A stretch of 33,018 bases of DNA from assembly GCA_022729995.1 (NCBI GenBank), contig DZBS01000026.1, forward strand, positions 1 through 33,018, given 5' to 3'. Origin of the DNA: Draconibacterium orientale (lineage in GTDB: Bacteria > Bacteroidota > Bacteroidia > Bacteroidales > JAADGE01). Made by a program: the position numbers and the translations under genes. The notes beneath the pieces were generated by a model that searched no databases, was not told the origin of the DNA, and saw only the letters and a list, made by a program, of their open reading frames with translations. Positions 21,432-32,724 of this stretch are shown here, piece after piece (the first letter of the stretch is position 1; each line of letters starts with the position of its first letter).

Positions 21432-23651
21432 TTATATTTTGTTTTGATTATACCAGTCTATTTCCCTTACAAAAGCATCTGTAAAACCCATTTTTTGCAA
21501 AATCATTAAATTATTTTCGGCTTCGTTTTTAAATTTATATTTTCCGAAAGTATAATGCCAATATCCTGTATTGCATTTATATTCAGAAGGTTTAGGATTT
21601 AAATTTTTAAATAAAATATCTTTTGAATTTTTTCTGATTTTAAAAGCACCTAATTGTATTGTATAAATACCTTTTTCAAAAGAATTTCCTGCCGAAAGAT
21701 TGAAATTTGCATTATTATTTTTGTTGCCGTTAACATTTGAGTTATTATTTGTGCTATTGTTCACAATATTTGCAGGGTCGCCGTTTAAATTTATGTTGTT
21801 AACTTTTTGTCCGAATGCATATTGCTTTGTAGAATTATCAAGAATTGTAACAAGCACTTCATTATCGGAAAGATTACTTTTCATTAAATTTGTAGAAACT
21901 TTTTCGTCCGAAATGCCGTGTTTTTTCAAATAATCAACAATTGATTGAATTCTTTTGCTTGATATTTTTGAACTTGTAGTGTCTTTCACAGATAAATCAA
22001 TTTGTAAATCGGGATTTTCTATGCTGAATTTTACAAGTGAATTTGCAAATATTTCCGATTCGTAATCTAAAATGTAATCGTCGTTTGCAAATTTTATTGC
22101 ATATTGTTTATTTACATTTCCGGGTTCAATTTTTTGTAATGAAATTTTATTAAGATTTCTGGTTGAAATTGTATCAACAGGAGCCGAAAATGTAAAGGCT
22201 TCAAAAAAATATCCTTTTTCAGAAATTTCAGTAAAATAGTTTAAGCCTCTGTCAATATTTATTGAATATTCGCCGTATTCATTTGTTATTCCTTCATAAA
22301 CGTTTGCTTTTGATTTTATGGAGAAAATATTTATTGAAATACTGTCGGAAATTTGATTTTCTATTAAAGCCAAACCTTTAATTTCCAAATATTTTAAACT
22401 TGAATCGGCATAATTTACCGAAAAAATATCTGCTCTTCCGATAGAACCGGTTCTGTTTGAAGTAAAAAAAGCTAATTTTTTATCCGGACTTAAATAATAA
22501 AAAATATCATCATCAATAGAATTTATAGGAACTCCAATATTTACAGGTTCCGAAAAGTTTTTCTTTCCTTTCGGTTCAACAGCAAAAATATCGTAACCGC
22601 CAATAGAGTTGTGCCCTTCAGAAGCAAAATAAAACGTTCCGTCGGGATGCAAGTAAGGAGAATTATCGTCAAATTTAGTGTTTATTTTATTTCCCAAATT
22701 TTCGGGATTAGACCATTTTCCTTTTCCGTCTTTGGTTATTTTGTAAATATCCAAACCACCGTAACCGTCAGATTTATCGCTAATAAAATATACAATATCG
22801 CCTGCATCGTTCATGCAAGCATCAGGCTCACGATAAATTGAGTTAATTTCTTTGAAAGGTTCGGGTTTCGTCCATTTATCTCCTTGTTTTTCAATATAAT
22901 AAATATTTCCGTCGTAATGCAAAAGCATTTTGTCGCCAACAGATGAAATCCAACAAGTTGCATAACTTTTTTTATCGTTATCATAAATATTTAAAAGATT
23001 TATTGAATCTGCTTTAAAGTTTTGATATTTACAAGAATAAATATTTTCGTTGTATTCTCCGTCGAAACCTTTATCTTTGTTTGCTTTGCTCGAAATTTTT
23101 GAAGTGAAAATTAGTTCGTGATTAATTTCGATGTAAACAGGAGAATGTTCTGTATATTCGGAATTTACTTTGGTTCCTACATTTCTAACTCTTACAAAAT
23201 CTTTGGCAGCATAATTCTTTTTTGCGTTAATACAATAATTTATTTCCCGTTCAAGAATATCAATAGATTTATAATCGGCATATTCTTTGTCTATTATTAA
23301 TTTATTGAAAATATCCAAAGCTTTGTCGAATTCAAGATTTTTTCTGTAGGCAATTCCCAAAAGAAATGTAGCATCAATTTCGCCTTTTTTGCTTTTAGAT
23401 TCGGTAAATAATTCCAAAGATTTTTGTAATGAAGGAATGGCTTTTTCGTGCAAATTAGGAGAATTAATATAGCAATATCCTAAAAGCATAAAAACTTCAG
23501 GGTCGTTAGGATTTTGTTTCGACAGTTTTTCGAATTCTTTAACAGCTTCCGGAATATTTCCTCCGTCAAGATATTTTTCTGCAGCCGAGAAATCTTGTGC
23601 TTTAGCAAAACTTGTAATAAATAATAGTATAATGATAATTTTTTGTTTCAT
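21432..23651 (-). CDS. PD40-repeat envelope protein with degenerate OmpA-like domain and C-terminal SPOR domain
   Basis: 739-residue exported protein (signal peptide MKQKIIIILLFITSFAKA-Q). Domains in order: TPR repeats (about 20-145; EAVKEFEKLSKQNPNDPEVFMLLGYCY), PD40 propeller repeats (MNDAGDIVYFISDKSDGYGGLDIYK, LHPDGTFYFASEGHNSIGGYDIF, LSPDKKLAFFTSNRTGSIGRADIF), a carboxypeptidase-regulatory-like sandwich (about 420-500), a region aligning with an OmpA domain but lacking GHTDxxG (SVKDTTSSKISSKRIQSIVDYLKKHGIS), an Asn-rich linker (NNSTNNNSNVNGNKNNN), and a SPOR domain (YTIQLGAFKIRKNSK ... MGFTDAFVREI). SPOR domains bind denuded peptidoglycan glycans. The protein resembles the 4789 protein up to the OmpA region. 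It is transcribed towards the Cus operon but ends 54 bases before it. Confidence 0.85.
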   Translation of the reverse strand: MKQKIIIILLFITSFAKAQDFSAAEKYLDGGNIPEAVKEFEKLSKQNPNDPEVFMLLGYCYINSPNLHEKAIPSLQKSLELFTESKSKKGEIDATFLLGIAYRKNLEFDKALDIFNKLIIDKEYADYKSIDILEREINYCINAKKNYAAKDFVRVRNVGTKVNSEYTEHSPVYIEINHELIFTSKISSKANKDKGFDGEYNENIYSCKYQNFKADSINLLNIYDNDKKSYATCWISSVGDKMLLHYDGNIYYIEKQGDKWTKPEPFKEINSIYREPDACMNDAGDIVYFISDKSDGYGGLDIYKITKDGKGKWSNPENLGNKINTKFDDNSPYLHPDGTFYFASEGHNSIGGYDIFAVEPKGKKNFSEPVNIGVPINSIDDDIFYYLSPDKKLAFFTSNRTGSIGRADIFSVNYADSSLKYLEIKGLALIENQISDSISINIFSIKSKANVYEGITNEYGEYSINIDRGLNYFTEISEKGYFFEAFTFSAPVDTISTRNLNKISLQKIEPGNVNKQYAIKFANDDYILDYESEIFANSLVKFSIENPDLQIDLSVKDTTSSKISSKRIQSIVDYLKKHGISDEKVSTNLMKSNLSDNEVLVTILDNSTKQYAFGQKVNNINLNGDPANIVNNSTNNNSNVNGNKNNNANFNLSAGNSFEKGIYTIQLGAFKIRKNSKDILFKNLNPKPSEYKCNTGYWHYTFGKYKFKNEAENNLMILQKMGFTDAFVREIDWYNQNKI

Positions 23652-23826
23652 CGATATTAATTTTTAAGGCATTTAATAACAATAACCATGCAAATTAGTA
23701 AATAGTTGCTTTTATTCTTTGTTTTTTTTTGATTTAAAATTTTTCGTTTATAAATAATTGAGTTACATAATTTAGTATAAAAAAACTAATTATCAAAACA
23801 ATAAATAAAATTTAATTAAACATTTT

Positions 23827-23858
23827 TTTGAGGGTTAACACATTAATAATTACTTTCG
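23827..23858 (+). promoter_or_regulatory. Promoter of the DUF349-pyrG-yidC run
   Basis: TTTG (23827-23830) and TACTTTCG (23851-23858) are separated by 20 bases, the standard spacing of the Bacteroidota TTTG / TAnnTTTG promoter, with one mismatch in the -7 box. Transcription would start about 30 bases before the ATG at 23895. This is the clearest promoter in the window. Confidence 0.65.
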
Positions 23859-23894
23859 CAGTTTGAAAATATAAGCAACGCTCTTTTAATTTTT

Positions 23895-25886
23895 ATGACA
23901 GAAAAATTACAACACATGGACGAAAAAGATTTAATTTTAGACGAAAACACCGATTTAACTGCAAATGAAAGCAGTGTAAACGAACACGAAGAAACAAATA
24001 ATATTGAAGAAATTTCACTTGAAAAGCTTGAAATAATAAACAATATTGATATTGCTTCCGAAACAGAAACGAAAGAAAAGGAAGTGAGCTACATCTCAGA
24101 AGAAATTGAGATTCTTCATTCGTCGGACGATTCTGAGACAGACGACGAAGACGAAACAAAATTAACGGAAGGTTACGACTTTTCCGATTTACATTACAAT
24201 GAATTATTGTTGGTATTAAAAGAAATTATAGAAAAAGACGATTATGTTAAATCTATAAGAAAAGTAAATTCTTTGAAAGATGAATTTAATTTTAAAATAA
24301 GAAAACAAAAAGAAGATACAAGAAATAAATTTATAGCAGACGGTTCGGATATTAAGGATTTTGTTGAACCAAAATTAGATATCGAAAATGATTTCAATAA
24401 TCTTTTAAATACATTCTACAACAAAAGAAACGAATTAAAAGAGAAAGAAGAAATTACCAAAAAAGAAAACCTTAAACTAAAATATGAAATTATTGAAGGA
24501 ATAAAAAACTTGATTAATAAACCTGAAAGTTTTGAAACAACATACAATAATTTTAAATCTCTTCAACAAAAATGGCGAGAAATTGGTATTGTTCCAAAAA
24601 ATGAAGTGAAATTAATGTGGGACGAATATCACCGCGAAGTAGAAAACTTTTATAAATATCTTGAAATAAATAAGGTTTTAAGAGATTTAGATTTAAAAAA
24701 GAATCTTGACGAAAAAATTATTTTGTGCGAAAAAGCAGAAGAACTTCTTACTGTTGAAAATATTTCGGAAGCCAGAAAATCGCTTCAAACCTTGCACGAA
24801 TTATGGAAAGAAACAGGACCAATTTCAAAAGAAAAGAAAGATGAAGTTTGGGACAGATTTAAATCTGCAACAATATCAATAAATAAAAAATTCCAAGATC
24901 ATTTTGATAAAATAAAAGAACAACAAGATAAAAACTTGGAATCAAAAGATTTCTTGTGTCAAAAAGCTGAAGAATATGCTCAAAATAATTACATAACACA
25001 AAAGGATTGGAAAGAAGCTTCGGTTCAAGTAATTAAACTGCAACAATTGTGGAAAGAAATCGGATACGTTCCTCAAAATAAAAATACCGAAATATATCAA
25101 CGATTCAGAAATTCGTGTGATGTTTTCTTCGAAAAAATTAGAGATTTTTATTCAAAATCAAACGAAGAAAGAGACAATAACATGCAATTAAAAACCGATT
25201 TGTGCATTCAAGCCGAAAGTTTGCAAGAAAGCACAGAGTGGAAAAAAACATCTGAAATTTATAAAAATTTGCAAAACGAATGGAAAAAAATCGGACCTGT
25301 AAGTCAAAAACATTCAGATGCAATTTGGCAACGATTTAGAAAAGCATGTAACATATTTTTTGACAGAAAAAAAGATTACTTTTCAAACAGAAAAACTAAC
25401 GAAGCAGAAAATCTTGAAAAGAAAAAAGCTTTAATTGAAGAAGTTAAGAATTATCAAGTTACAAATACACCCGAAGACTTAGAGAAATTAAAAGAATTTC
25501 AAAGACTTTGGACAGAAATAGGATTTGTTCCTTTTGAACAAAAAGATTCTGTTTACGATGAATATAGAGCAGCAATAGGAAGTCATTTTGAAAAACTTAA
25601 TATTGATAAAAGCAAACAAGAAGAAATGAAATTTAATGAAAAACTTGAAAATTTTAAAGGTTCAAGAAATTCAAAAGAACTTGTAAACTCCGAAGTTGTT
25701 AGAATTCAAAATAAAATAGAAAAATTAGAAACCGACATTAAAATATTGGAAAATAATTTAGGATTTTTTGCAAACTCAAAAAATGCAGAAAACATGATAA
25801 ATGAATTCAATAAAAAAATTGAAGTTTCAAAAAAAGAAGTAGATAATTTAAAGAAGCAAATATCACAGTTGTTAAAGGCTGAATAA
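23895..25886 (+). CDS. DUF349-repeat coiled-coil protein
   Basis: 663-residue cytoplasmic, highly charged helical protein. The first 95 residues are acidic (Glu/Asp/Asn rich). Then five DUF349-type repeats follow, each with a core like LQxxWKEIGxVPxxxxxxIWxRFRxxxxxFF: [56 protein letters not shown] and [14 protein letters not shown]. The last 60 residues form a coiled coil ([18 protein letters not shown]...). The function of DUF349 is not established. The stop codon lies 11 bases before the pyrG TTG, so the two are cotranscribed. The N-terminal segment before the repeats is weakly constrained; the ATG at 23895 fits the promoter. Confidence 0.88.
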   Translation: MTEKLQHMDEKDLILDENTDLTANESSVNEHEETNNIEEISLEKLEIINNIDIASETETKEKEVSYISEEIEILHSSDDSETDDEDETKLTEGYDFSDLHYNELLLVLKEIIEKDDYVKSIRKVNSLKDEFNFKIRKQKEDTRNKFIADGSDIKDFVEPKLDIENDFNNLLNTFYNKRNELKEKEEITKKENLKLKYEIIEGIKNLINKPESFETTYNNFKSLQQKWREIGIVPKNEVKLMWDEYHREVENFYKYLEINKVLRDLDLKKNLDEKIILCEKAEELLTVENISEARKSLQTLHELWKETGPISKEKKDEVWDRFKSATISINKKFQDHFDKIKEQQDKNLESKDFLCQKAEEYAQNNYITQKDWKEASVQVIKLQQLWKEIGYVPQNKNTEIYQRFRNSCDVFFEKIRDFYSKSNEERDNNMQLKTDLCIQAESLQESTEWKKTSEIYKNLQNEWKKIGPVSQKHSDAIWQRFRKACNIFFDRKKDYFSNRKTNEAENLEKKKALIEEVKNYQVTNTPEDLEKLKEFQRLWTEIGFVPFEQKDSVYDEYRAAIGSHFEKLNIDKSKQEEMKFNEKLENFKGSRNSKELVNSEVVRIQNKIEKLETDIKILENNLGFFANSKNAENMINEFNKKIEVSKKEVDNLKKQISQLLKAE

Positions 25887-25897
25887 AAATAAATAAA

Positions 25898-27523
25898 TTG
25901 AAAGAAGTTAATTTCATTTTTGTAACAGGCGGAGTAACATCATCATTGGGAAAAGGAATAATTTCTGCTTCTTTAGCAAAATTATTGCAATCTCGCGGAT
26001 ATTCGGTTACAATTCAAAAAATTGATCCTTATATAAATATCGATCCCGGAACCTTAAATCCTTATGAACACGGCGAATGCTTTGTAACAGACGACGGTGC
26101 CGAAACAGATTTAGATTTGGGACATTATGAACGATTTCTGAATATCAGCACTTCGCAAGCCAATAATGTTACAACCGGAAGAATTTATCAAACCGTTATT
26201 AACAAAGAAAGAAAAGGCGAATATTTGGGAAAAACAGTTCAAATTGTTCCGCATATTACCGACGAAATTAAAAGAAGAATAAAACTTTTATCGAAGCAAA
26301 ATTTTGATTTTGTAATTACCGAAATCGGCGGAACAGTCGGCGATATTGAATCATTACCATATATTGAAGCTGTTCGTCAGTTAAAATGGGAATTGGAAGG
26401 AAGAAGTGTTGTTATTCATTTAACGCTTGTGCCCTATTTGTCGGCATCAAAAGAACTTAAAACAAAACCAACCCAACATTCGGTAAAAATGTTGCTCGAA
26501 AACGGAGTTCAGCCCGATATTTTGGTTTTACGAACCGAAAGAACTTTAACAGACGATGTAAGAAATAAAGTAGCAAAATTTTGTAACGTAAGCCTTTCTT
26601 CGGTAATCGAATCTATTGATGTATCAACAATTTACGAAGTTCCGCTTTTAATGCAAAATGAAAAACTTGATGAAGCTGTTTTGAGAAAATTAAATTTCAA
26701 AATAGAAGAACAACCAAAACTTACAAAGTGGAAAGAAATTGTTGATAAAATTAAAAATCCCAAAATAACATTAACAATCGGACTTGTAGGAAAATACGTT
26801 GAATTGCCCGATGCATATAAATCAATTAACGAATCTCTTCTTCACGCAGGAGCCGAAAATGACGCAAAACCAATAATAAAATATATTCATTCCGAACAAA
26901 TAACACCCGAAACTGTTGCAGAAATGATGAAGGATTGCGACGGAATTCTTGTTGCTCCGGGTTTTGGTCACAGAGGAATCGACGGAAAAATTGAAGCCGT
27001 AAAATATGCAAGAGAAAACAATATTCCTTTCTTGGGAATTTGCCTTGGAATGCAATGTGCAGTTATCGAATTTGCAAGAAATGTTCTAAACTTAAATAAC
27101 GCACATTCAACAGAAATGTATAGAAACACACCGTTTCCGGTTATAGATTTAATGGAAGAACAAAAAAATATTATCGACATGGGCGGCACAATGCGTCTTG
27201 GAGCTTATGATTGTAACATTTCAAAAGATTCAAAAGCATTTAAAGCATATAAAAAAGAAAAAATAAAAGAAAGACACAGACACAGATATGAATTTAATAA
27301 TAATTTCAAAACTAAATTTGAAGAAGCAGGAATGATTGCAACCGGAATTAATCCTGAATCCGATTTAGTGGAAATTATGGAATTAACCACAAATGACTGG
27401 TTCGTTGGAGTTCAATTTCACCCCGAATATAAATCAACAGTTTTGGTTCCACACCCAATTTTCATATCATTTATTGAAGCAAGCTTAAAAAATAAAAATA
27501 AAATTAATACTAAAAATGGATAG
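25898..27523 (+). CDS. pyrG: CTP synthase
   Basis: Cytoplasmic enzyme that aminates UTP to CTP with ATP and glutamine; 541 residues, normal length. The synthetase domain has [22 protein letters not shown] (about 10-30, P-loop), [20 protein letters not shown] (41-60) and [13 protein letters not shown] (142-154). The class-I glutamine amidotransferase domain has Cys382 in [10 protein letters not shown] and the His508/Glu510 pair in FHPE. The start is TTG: upstream in-frame codons up to the preceding gene's stop include no ATG or GTG, and the peptide [11 protein letters not shown] aligns with the family start. It overlaps yidC by 8 bases. CTP synthase next to yidC is a recurring Bacteroidota gene order. 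Confidence 0.97.
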   Translation: MKEVNFIFVTGGVTSSLGKGIISASLAKLLQSRGYSVTIQKIDPYINIDPGTLNPYEHGECFVTDDGAETDLDLGHYERFLNISTSQANNVTTGRIYQTVINKERKGEYLGKTVQIVPHITDEIKRRIKLLSKQNFDFVITEIGGTVGDIESLPYIEAVRQLKWELEGRSVVIHLTLVPYLSASKELKTKPTQHSVKMLLENGVQPDILVLRTERTLTDDVRNKVAKFCNVSLSSVIESIDVSTIYEVPLLMQNEKLDEAVLRKLNFKIEEQPKLTKWKEIVDKIKNPKITLTIGLVGKYVELPDAYKSINESLLHAGAENDAKPIIKYIHSEQITPETVAEMMKDCDGILVAPGFGHRGIDGKIEAVKYARENNIPFLGICLGMQCAVIEFARNVLNLNNAHSTEMYRNTPFPVIDLMEEQKNIIDMGGTMRLGAYDCNISKDSKAFKAYKKEKIKERHRHRYEFNNNFKTKFEEAGMIATGINPESDLVEIMELTTNDWFVGVQFHPEYKSTVLVPHPIFISFIEASLKNKNKINTKNG

Positions 27524-29414
27524 AAATAACATAATCGGAATTGTAATAATATTTATTCTTTTAGTTGGTTACTCTTTATGGATGCAACCCGGAGAAGAAG
27601 AACAATTAAAAATGCAACAAAAAAGAGATTCTTTGATTGCAGCTCAAATTGAAGAAGCAAAACTTGATTCAATTTACAAAATTCAAAAAGATTCTGCCGA
27701 AAAAGTTAAAGACAGTTTGAAAATCAATATAAACGGAGTTGATTCACTTCAAACAGTCGAAAATAAAAATGCTTTCGGTATATTTTCGGCTTCTGCAAGC
27801 GGAAAACAACAATTTATCACTCTTTATAATAAAAAACTAAAAGTGAAATTATCAACTTTGGGCGGTTATCCGTATTATGGCGAACTTCTCAATTTTAAAA
27901 CCTTTGAAAAGAAACCTTTAGTTTTATTTGATGATAACGAAAATGTTTTAAGTCTTAATTTATATGTTGATAATAAATCTGTTTCAACAAAAGATTTATA
28001 TTTTACATCAGAAAGCAGCGACACAATTGTTAATGCCGGAGAAAGCACAAAATCTGTAAAATTAAGATTAAATGCAGGCGAAGGAAAATATATTGAATAT
28101 GTATATACTCTCGAACCAAACAGTTATGAACTAAAATACAATATCAATATTGTAGGTTTAAGTCAAAATATTGCATCAAACGCAAGTTATATTGATATGA
28201 TTTGGGATTCAAAATCCAGAAGACACGAAAAAGGTGCCGAGTTTGAAGACAGATATACAACAACTTATTATAAATATGTTGACGATAAAGTTCAATATCT
28301 TTCAGAAACAAAAGATAAAGAAGAAGAAAAACTTGATACAAAAGTTAAATGGATAGCATATAAAGGACACTTCTTTTCATCTGTATTAATTGCCAACGAC
28401 GCTTTAACTTCTGCCGTAACAAGTTATACAAAAGATCAGTTGCAAGAAAAATACTTAAAATCTAATCACACCGAAATTACTCTTCCTCACGATAATAAAG
28501 GAAATGACAATTTAAAATTTACATTTTATTTGGGTCCGAACGATTATGATATTTTGAAGAAAATTGAAGTAAACAAAGACGAAAATTTAGAGTTGAAGAG
28601 AATGATTCCGCTTGGTTGGGCTTTATTTCGTTGGGTAAATCAATATATTATAATTCCGCTTTTTAATTTACTTGACGGAACAGGATTAAATTACGGTATT
28701 ATAATTTTGATAATGACATTCATTATAAAAACAGTGCTTTTTCCTTTTACATATAAATCATTTTCATCTTCGGCAAAAATGCGAGTTTTAAAACCGCAAA
28801 TTGATGCAATAAACGCAAAAATTCCGAAAGAAAAAACAATGGAACGTCAACAAGCAACAATGTCTCTGTATAAAAAAGTTGGTGTAAATCCGCTTGGAGG
28901 CTGTTTGCCTATGCTATTCCAATTCCCTATTTTAATAGCAATGTATTTGTTTTTTCCTTCATCAATTGAATTAAGACAACAGCCGTTTTTGTGGGCCGAC
29001 GATTTATCTTCTTACGATTCAATCCTAAATTTAGGATTTACAATTCCAATGTACGGCGATCATATAAGTTTATTCACACTACTTATGTCTGCGGCAATTC
29101 TTATTAGTACAATAATGAACGGCAATCAAATGAACGGAAGTTCAAACCAATTGCCCGGAATGAAATTAATGATGTATCTAATGCCCGTTATGATGCTTGT
29201 TTGGTTCAATAATTACTCTTCAGGTCTAAGTTATTATTATTTCTTATCAAATTTAATAACAATTGCACAAACATTAATAATAAGAAAAATGATTAATGAA
29301 GACGATCTCCTTGCAAAATTAAATGCAAACAAGAAGAAGGAAGTGAAAAAGTCAAAGTTTCAAACAAGACTTGAACTTATGGCAAAAGAAAGCACTGAAA
29401 GAAGAAAAAAATAA
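27516..29414 (+). CDS. yidC: Membrane protein insertase YidC
   Basis: 632-residue inner-membrane insertase for SecYEG-dependent and independent membrane proteins. TM1 is at residues 6-23 ([19 protein letters not shown]), then a charged coiled segment, then a large periplasmic beta-supersandwich domain (about 85-350), and the conserved Oxa1/YidC core ([36 protein letters not shown], the hydrophilic-groove loop, [45 protein letters not shown]). The short Lys-rich tail ([18 protein letters not shown]) is a usual ribosome-contacting end. The long periplasmic domain is the normal Gram-negative form. It overlaps pyrG by 8 bases and ends at a strong terminator. Confidence 0.96.
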   Translation: MDRNNIIGIVIIFILLVGYSLWMQPGEEEQLKMQQKRDSLIAAQIEEAKLDSIYKIQKDSAEKVKDSLKININGVDSLQTVENKNAFGIFSASASGKQQFITLYNKKLKVKLSTLGGYPYYGELLNFKTFEKKPLVLFDDNENVLSLNLYVDNKSVSTKDLYFTSESSDTIVNAGESTKSVKLRLNAGEGKYIEYVYTLEPNSYELKYNINIVGLSQNIASNASYIDMIWDSKSRRHEKGAEFEDRYTTTYYKYVDDKVQYLSETKDKEEEKLDTKVKWIAYKGHFFSSVLIANDALTSAVTSYTKDQLQEKYLKSNHTEITLPHDNKGNDNLKFTFYLGPNDYDILKKIEVNKDENLELKRMIPLGWALFRWVNQYIIIPLFNLLDGTGLNYGIIILIMTFIIKTVLFPFTYKSFSSSAKMRVLKPQIDAINAKIPKEKTMERQQATMSLYKKVGVNPLGGCLPMLFQFPILIAMYLFFPSSIELRQQPFLWADDLSSYDSILNLGFTIPMYGDHISLFTLLMSAAILISTIMNGNQMNGSSNQLPGMKLMMYLMPVMMLVWFNNYSSGLSYYYFLSNLITIAQTLIIRKMINEDDLLAKLNANKKKEVKKSKFQTRLELMAKESTERRKK

Positions 29415-29421
29415 TTAACAA

Positions 29422-29454
29422 AAGGAGACAAAAATAATTGTCTCCTTATTTTTT
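29422..29454 (+). terminator. Terminator of the DUF349-pyrG-yidC operon
   Basis: AAGGAGACAA (29422-29431) pairs perfectly with TTGTCTCCTT (29438-29447) around a 6-base loop, followed by ATTTTTT. It starts 8 bases after the yidC stop. Confidence 0.88.
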
Positions 29455-29472
29455 GGAAAAATTTTATAAAAT

Positions 29473-29503
29473 ATTGTTTTTGCATAATAATTAATTATCT
29501 TTA
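29473..29503 (+). promoter_or_regulatory. Candidate promoter of the Oar-like receptor gene
   Basis: ATTG (29473-29476) and TATCTTTA (29496-29503) are 19 bases apart. Both boxes deviate by one base from TTTG / TAnnTTTG. The predicted start is about 30 bases before the ATG. Confidence 0.35.
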
Positions 29504-29541
29504 TAACTAAATATATTATTAACACTTAAAATGTTTTTTTT

Positions 29542-32500
29542 ATGAAAAGAATTTTTATTTTATTGCTCGCATTAGCGACACCTCTCAGCTTTTTGCTGGG
29601 GCAAGGCGTAACAACATCTTCTTTAAAAGGAAAGATTTTAGATTCTGACGGAAAAGAAGTTAAAGGAGTTACAGTTGCCGTAATAAATCAAGCAAACGGA
29701 AGTCAATACGGAACAATAAGTTTCGATGACGGAAGTTATAAATTACAAGGTTTGCAAGTTGGCGGACCATATAAAATTGTAGTTAGTTTAATTGGTTACG
29801 ACACAAAAGAAGAAAACAACATTTTTCTTAAATTGAATGAAGAAGCTGTTATTAATTTTTCAATCAAACCTGTTGAAAGCGAAATTGGTGAAGTTGTTGT
29901 AACTTATGATCCTAACAATGTTATGAATTCAAACAGAACCGGTGCCGAAACAAATATCAGTTCTAAGCAAATTCAAATTTTACCTACAATTTCAAGAGGA
30001 CAACAAGATTTAACAAGACTAACACCTCAGTCAAGCGGAAATAGTTTTGGAGGAAGGAACAGTTTATTTAACAATTTTTCATTAGACGGTTCAATTTTCA
30101 ACAATTCTTTCGGATTAGATTACGCAACACCGGGCGGACAATCAGATGCACAACCGGTTTCAATGGATGCAATAGAACAAGTGCAAGTTTCATTAGCGCC
30201 TTTTGATGTTAGAGAAGGCGGATTTACAGGTGCAGGAGTTAATGCAGTTACAAAATCGGGAACAAACGATGTTAAAGCAACTGTATATTATTACACTCGT
30301 AACGAAAAAATGATAGGCAATAAAGTTGCCGGAGAAGAAATTCAAAATTTCGATTATAGTGCACTTCTCACGGGAGTAACTGTTGGCGGACCAATTGTGA
30401 AAAATAAATTATTCTTTTTTGTTAGTTTTGAAGCCGACAGAAGAGACCAATTAGCTCACGGTTTTGTTGCCAATGACGGTTCAAACACAGGTGCAAACGT
30501 TACATCAATAAGTGAAACAGATATAATTGCTGTTCAACAACATTTAATAGACGAATGGGGATATGATCCCGGAAGATATCAAGGTTATAATCATGAAACA
30601 TATAATAACAAAATTCTTGCAAAATTAGACTGGAATATAAATGATAAACACAAATTCTCTGTTCGATATAATATGCTTGATGCTTGGAAAGATATTTTAC
30701 CTCACCCCGAAGCAATAATTGGAAGAGGTCCAACAAGTTACAGACTTCCTTTTGAAAATGAATCATATACAATAAATAACGGCATTCAGTCTGTAATTTC
30801 AGAATTGAATTCACGTTTCAGTAATAAATTCTTTAATAAAGTAATTGCCGGATTTACTCAATTTAGCGATACCAGAGATCCTCATTCTTCACCGTTTCCT
30901 GTTATTGATATTTTTGATGCAAACGGAAATCTTGCAATTTCAGCAGGTTCTGAAATGTTTTCAACTCATAATATTTTAAATCAACAAGTAATTCAATTTA
31001 CCGATAATATGACATATTATGCAGGAAAACACACAATAACAGGCGGAGTAAATTTTGAAAAATTCATGTTTGAAAATTCATTTAACTTATTCTATTATCC
31101 GTGGCATATGTATGGAAGTGTAGCAGATTTTTTAGCAACCACTGTTGCCGATGTTGATTATAATGCAGAAGTTGCTGCAGCAAATTCAAAACCTTACACT
31201 GTATCTTATGTAAATGTTGCACAATTAGGAGTTTATGCTCAAGATGAATTTAATCTTATGGATAATTTGAATGTTACAGTAGGCTTAAGAGTTGATGTGC
31301 CTTTCTATTTTAATGATATTGCTGCCGATACTGATATTCAGAATTATACAGGCTGGAAAAATACTCAAGGACAGAGCGTTTCAGTAGATCCTTCAAAATG
31401 GCCTTCAAATAATTTAATGTGGTCGCCAAGAATGGGATTTAATTGGGATGTTCTAAAAAATAATAAATTTAAAGTTAGAGGCGGAACAGGTATTTTCACA
31501 GGTCGTATTCCTTTTGTTTGGTTAGGTAACCAATCAACAAATTCTGTATTATCTCCGGGATATACTTTCCAAATTAACACAACTGAAGACGGATTCAAAT
31601 ATCCGCAAGTATGGAAAAGCGATTTAGCAATTGATTATGATTTAGGAAAAGGTTGGATTGCAAGCGTTGAAGGAATATACGGAAAAGATATTAATGCCGT
31701 TGTTCACAGAAATTATAATATGTTAGCTCCGAGTGAAACTCTTTCGGGAGCAGATAACAGAGCTATTTTTGCAGGTTTTAATGAAGTAAATATATATTCA
31801 TCTGATCCTTCAGCTATTGCTTTCCTTGATGCGGGTGTAATTGTAATGGAAAATGTAAAAGACGGTTATCAAGCAAATCTTACCGGTCAACTTAAAAAGA
31901 GATTTGATTTTGGATTTGATTTTTCTGCGGCTTATACATATACAGAATCTAAAGATTACACTTCAATTCCTGCAGAAATTGCTGCTGACGCATTCCAAAG
32001 AAACCCGGTTGTCGGAGACCCGAATCAATCAATGTTTTCATATTCAAGATACGGACTTAAACACAGAATTATTGCTTCCGGCGTTTACAGAAAAGAATAC
32101 GGTAAAATGGCAACATCTGTAGGAATGTTCTTTGAAATGGGAAAAGGAAACAGATATTCTTATACTTATGCAGGCGATTTAAATCAAGATGCAATAGTAA
32201 ATAACGACCTTATTTATGTTCCTGCCGACCAATCTGAAATTAATTTCGGTACTGTAACTGCCGGAGTCGGCACAATTGCAACAGATGCATCTGCTCAATG
32301 GACTGCTCTTGAAGCTTTTATTAATCAAGATGAATATTTAAGCACAAGAAAAGGTGATTATGCAGAAAGAAACGGTGCAATGTTACCTTGGTTCAGTCAG
32401 TTAGATATAAGTGTTGCACAAGATTTTACTATAAAAGTTAAAGAAAAATCAAATACAATCAGAATTAGTGTTGATATTCTTAATGCAGGTAATATGATAA

Positions 32501-32682
32501 ATTCTAATTGGGGAGTTAGAGAATTAGCTTCGACATATAATCCGATTACTTTCAACGGATTAGATGATAGCAATGTTCCATATTATTCTTTTAATACAAA
32601 TTTAACACAATCACATATTCACGATACTTCAATTTTGTCGAAATGGCAAATGCAATTTGGTATCAGATATATATTTAATTAA
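29542..32682 (+). CDS. Oar-like TonB-dependent outer-membrane receptor
   Basis: 1046-residue outer-membrane protein with signal peptide (MKRIFILLLALATPLSFLLGQ-G). Domains in order: carboxypeptidase-regulatory-like domain (about 26-110: SLKGKILDSDGKEVKGVTVAVIN ... YKLQGLQVGGPYKIVVSLIGY), a plug domain (about 130-240) with DLTRLTPQSSG and the IEQVQVSLAPFDVREGGFTGAGVNAVTKSGTN signature of Oar proteins, and a large beta-barrel beginning KATVYYYTRNEK. It ends WQMQFGIRYIFN, with an aromatic near the C-terminus. Oar-like receptors lack known siderophore specificity; Myxococcus Oar is needed for development and related proteins have been tied to protein secretion, so no substrate is claimed. It is monocistronic, with terminators on both sides. 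The ATG at 29542 is preferred over the short out-of-frame ATG at 29531. Confidence 0.92.
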   Translation: MKRIFILLLALATPLSFLLGQGVTTSSLKGKILDSDGKEVKGVTVAVINQANGSQYGTISFDDGSYKLQGLQVGGPYKIVVSLIGYDTKEENNIFLKLNEEAVINFSIKPVESEIGEVVVTYDPNNVMNSNRTGAETNISSKQIQILPTISRGQQDLTRLTPQSSGNSFGGRNSLFNNFSLDGSIFNNSFGLDYATPGGQSDAQPVSMDAIEQVQVSLAPFDVREGGFTGAGVNAVTKSGTNDVKATVYYYTRNEKMIGNKVAGEEIQNFDYSALLTGVTVGGPIVKNKLFFFVSFEADRRDQLAHGFVANDGSNTGANVTSISETDIIAVQQHLIDEWGYDPGRYQGYNHETYNNKILAKLDWNINDKHKFSVRYNMLDAWKDILPHPEAIIGRGPTSYRLPFENESYTINNGIQSVISELNSRFSNKFFNKVIAGFTQFSDTRDPHSSPFPVIDIFDANGNLAISAGSEMFSTHNILNQQVIQFTDNMTYYAGKHTITGGVNFEKFMFENSFNLFYYPWHMYGSVADFLATTVADVDYNAEVAAANSKPYTVSYVNVAQLGVYAQDEFNLMDNLNVTVGLRVDVPFYFNDIAADTDIQNYTGWKNTQGQSVSVDPSKWPSNNLMWSPRMGFNWDVLKNNKFKVRGGTGIFTGRIPFVWLGNQSTNSVLSPGYTFQINTTEDGFKYPQVWKSDLAIDYDLGKGWIASVEGIYGKDINAVVHRNYNMLAPSETLSGADNRAIFAGFNEVNIYSSDPSAIAFLDAGVIVMENVKDGYQANLTGQLKKRFDFGFDFSAAYTYTESKDYTSIPAEIAADAFQRNPVVGDPNQSMFSYSRYGLKHRIIASGVYRKEYGKMATSVGMFFEMGKGNRYSYTYAGDLNQDAIVNNDLIYVPADQSEINFGTVTAGVGTIATDASAQWTALEAFINQDEYLSTRKGDYAERNGAMLPWFSQLDISVAQDFTIKVKEKSNTIRISVDILNAGNMINSNWGVRELASTYNPITFNGLDDSNVPYYSFNTNLTQSHIHDTSILSKWQMQFGIRYIFN

Positions 32683-32697
32683 TAAAATTGAAAAATT

Positions 32698-32724
32698 AAG
32701 GGTGCCGATAAGCACCCTTTTTTT
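32698..32724. terminator. Terminator between the Oar-like gene and the small membrane protein
   Basis: AAGGGTGC (32698-32705) pairs perfectly with GCACCCTT (32712-32719) around CGATAA, followed by a T run to 32724. On the minus strand it is followed by AATTTTTC, so it probably serves both convergent transcripts, more strongly the plus one. Confidence 0.88.
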
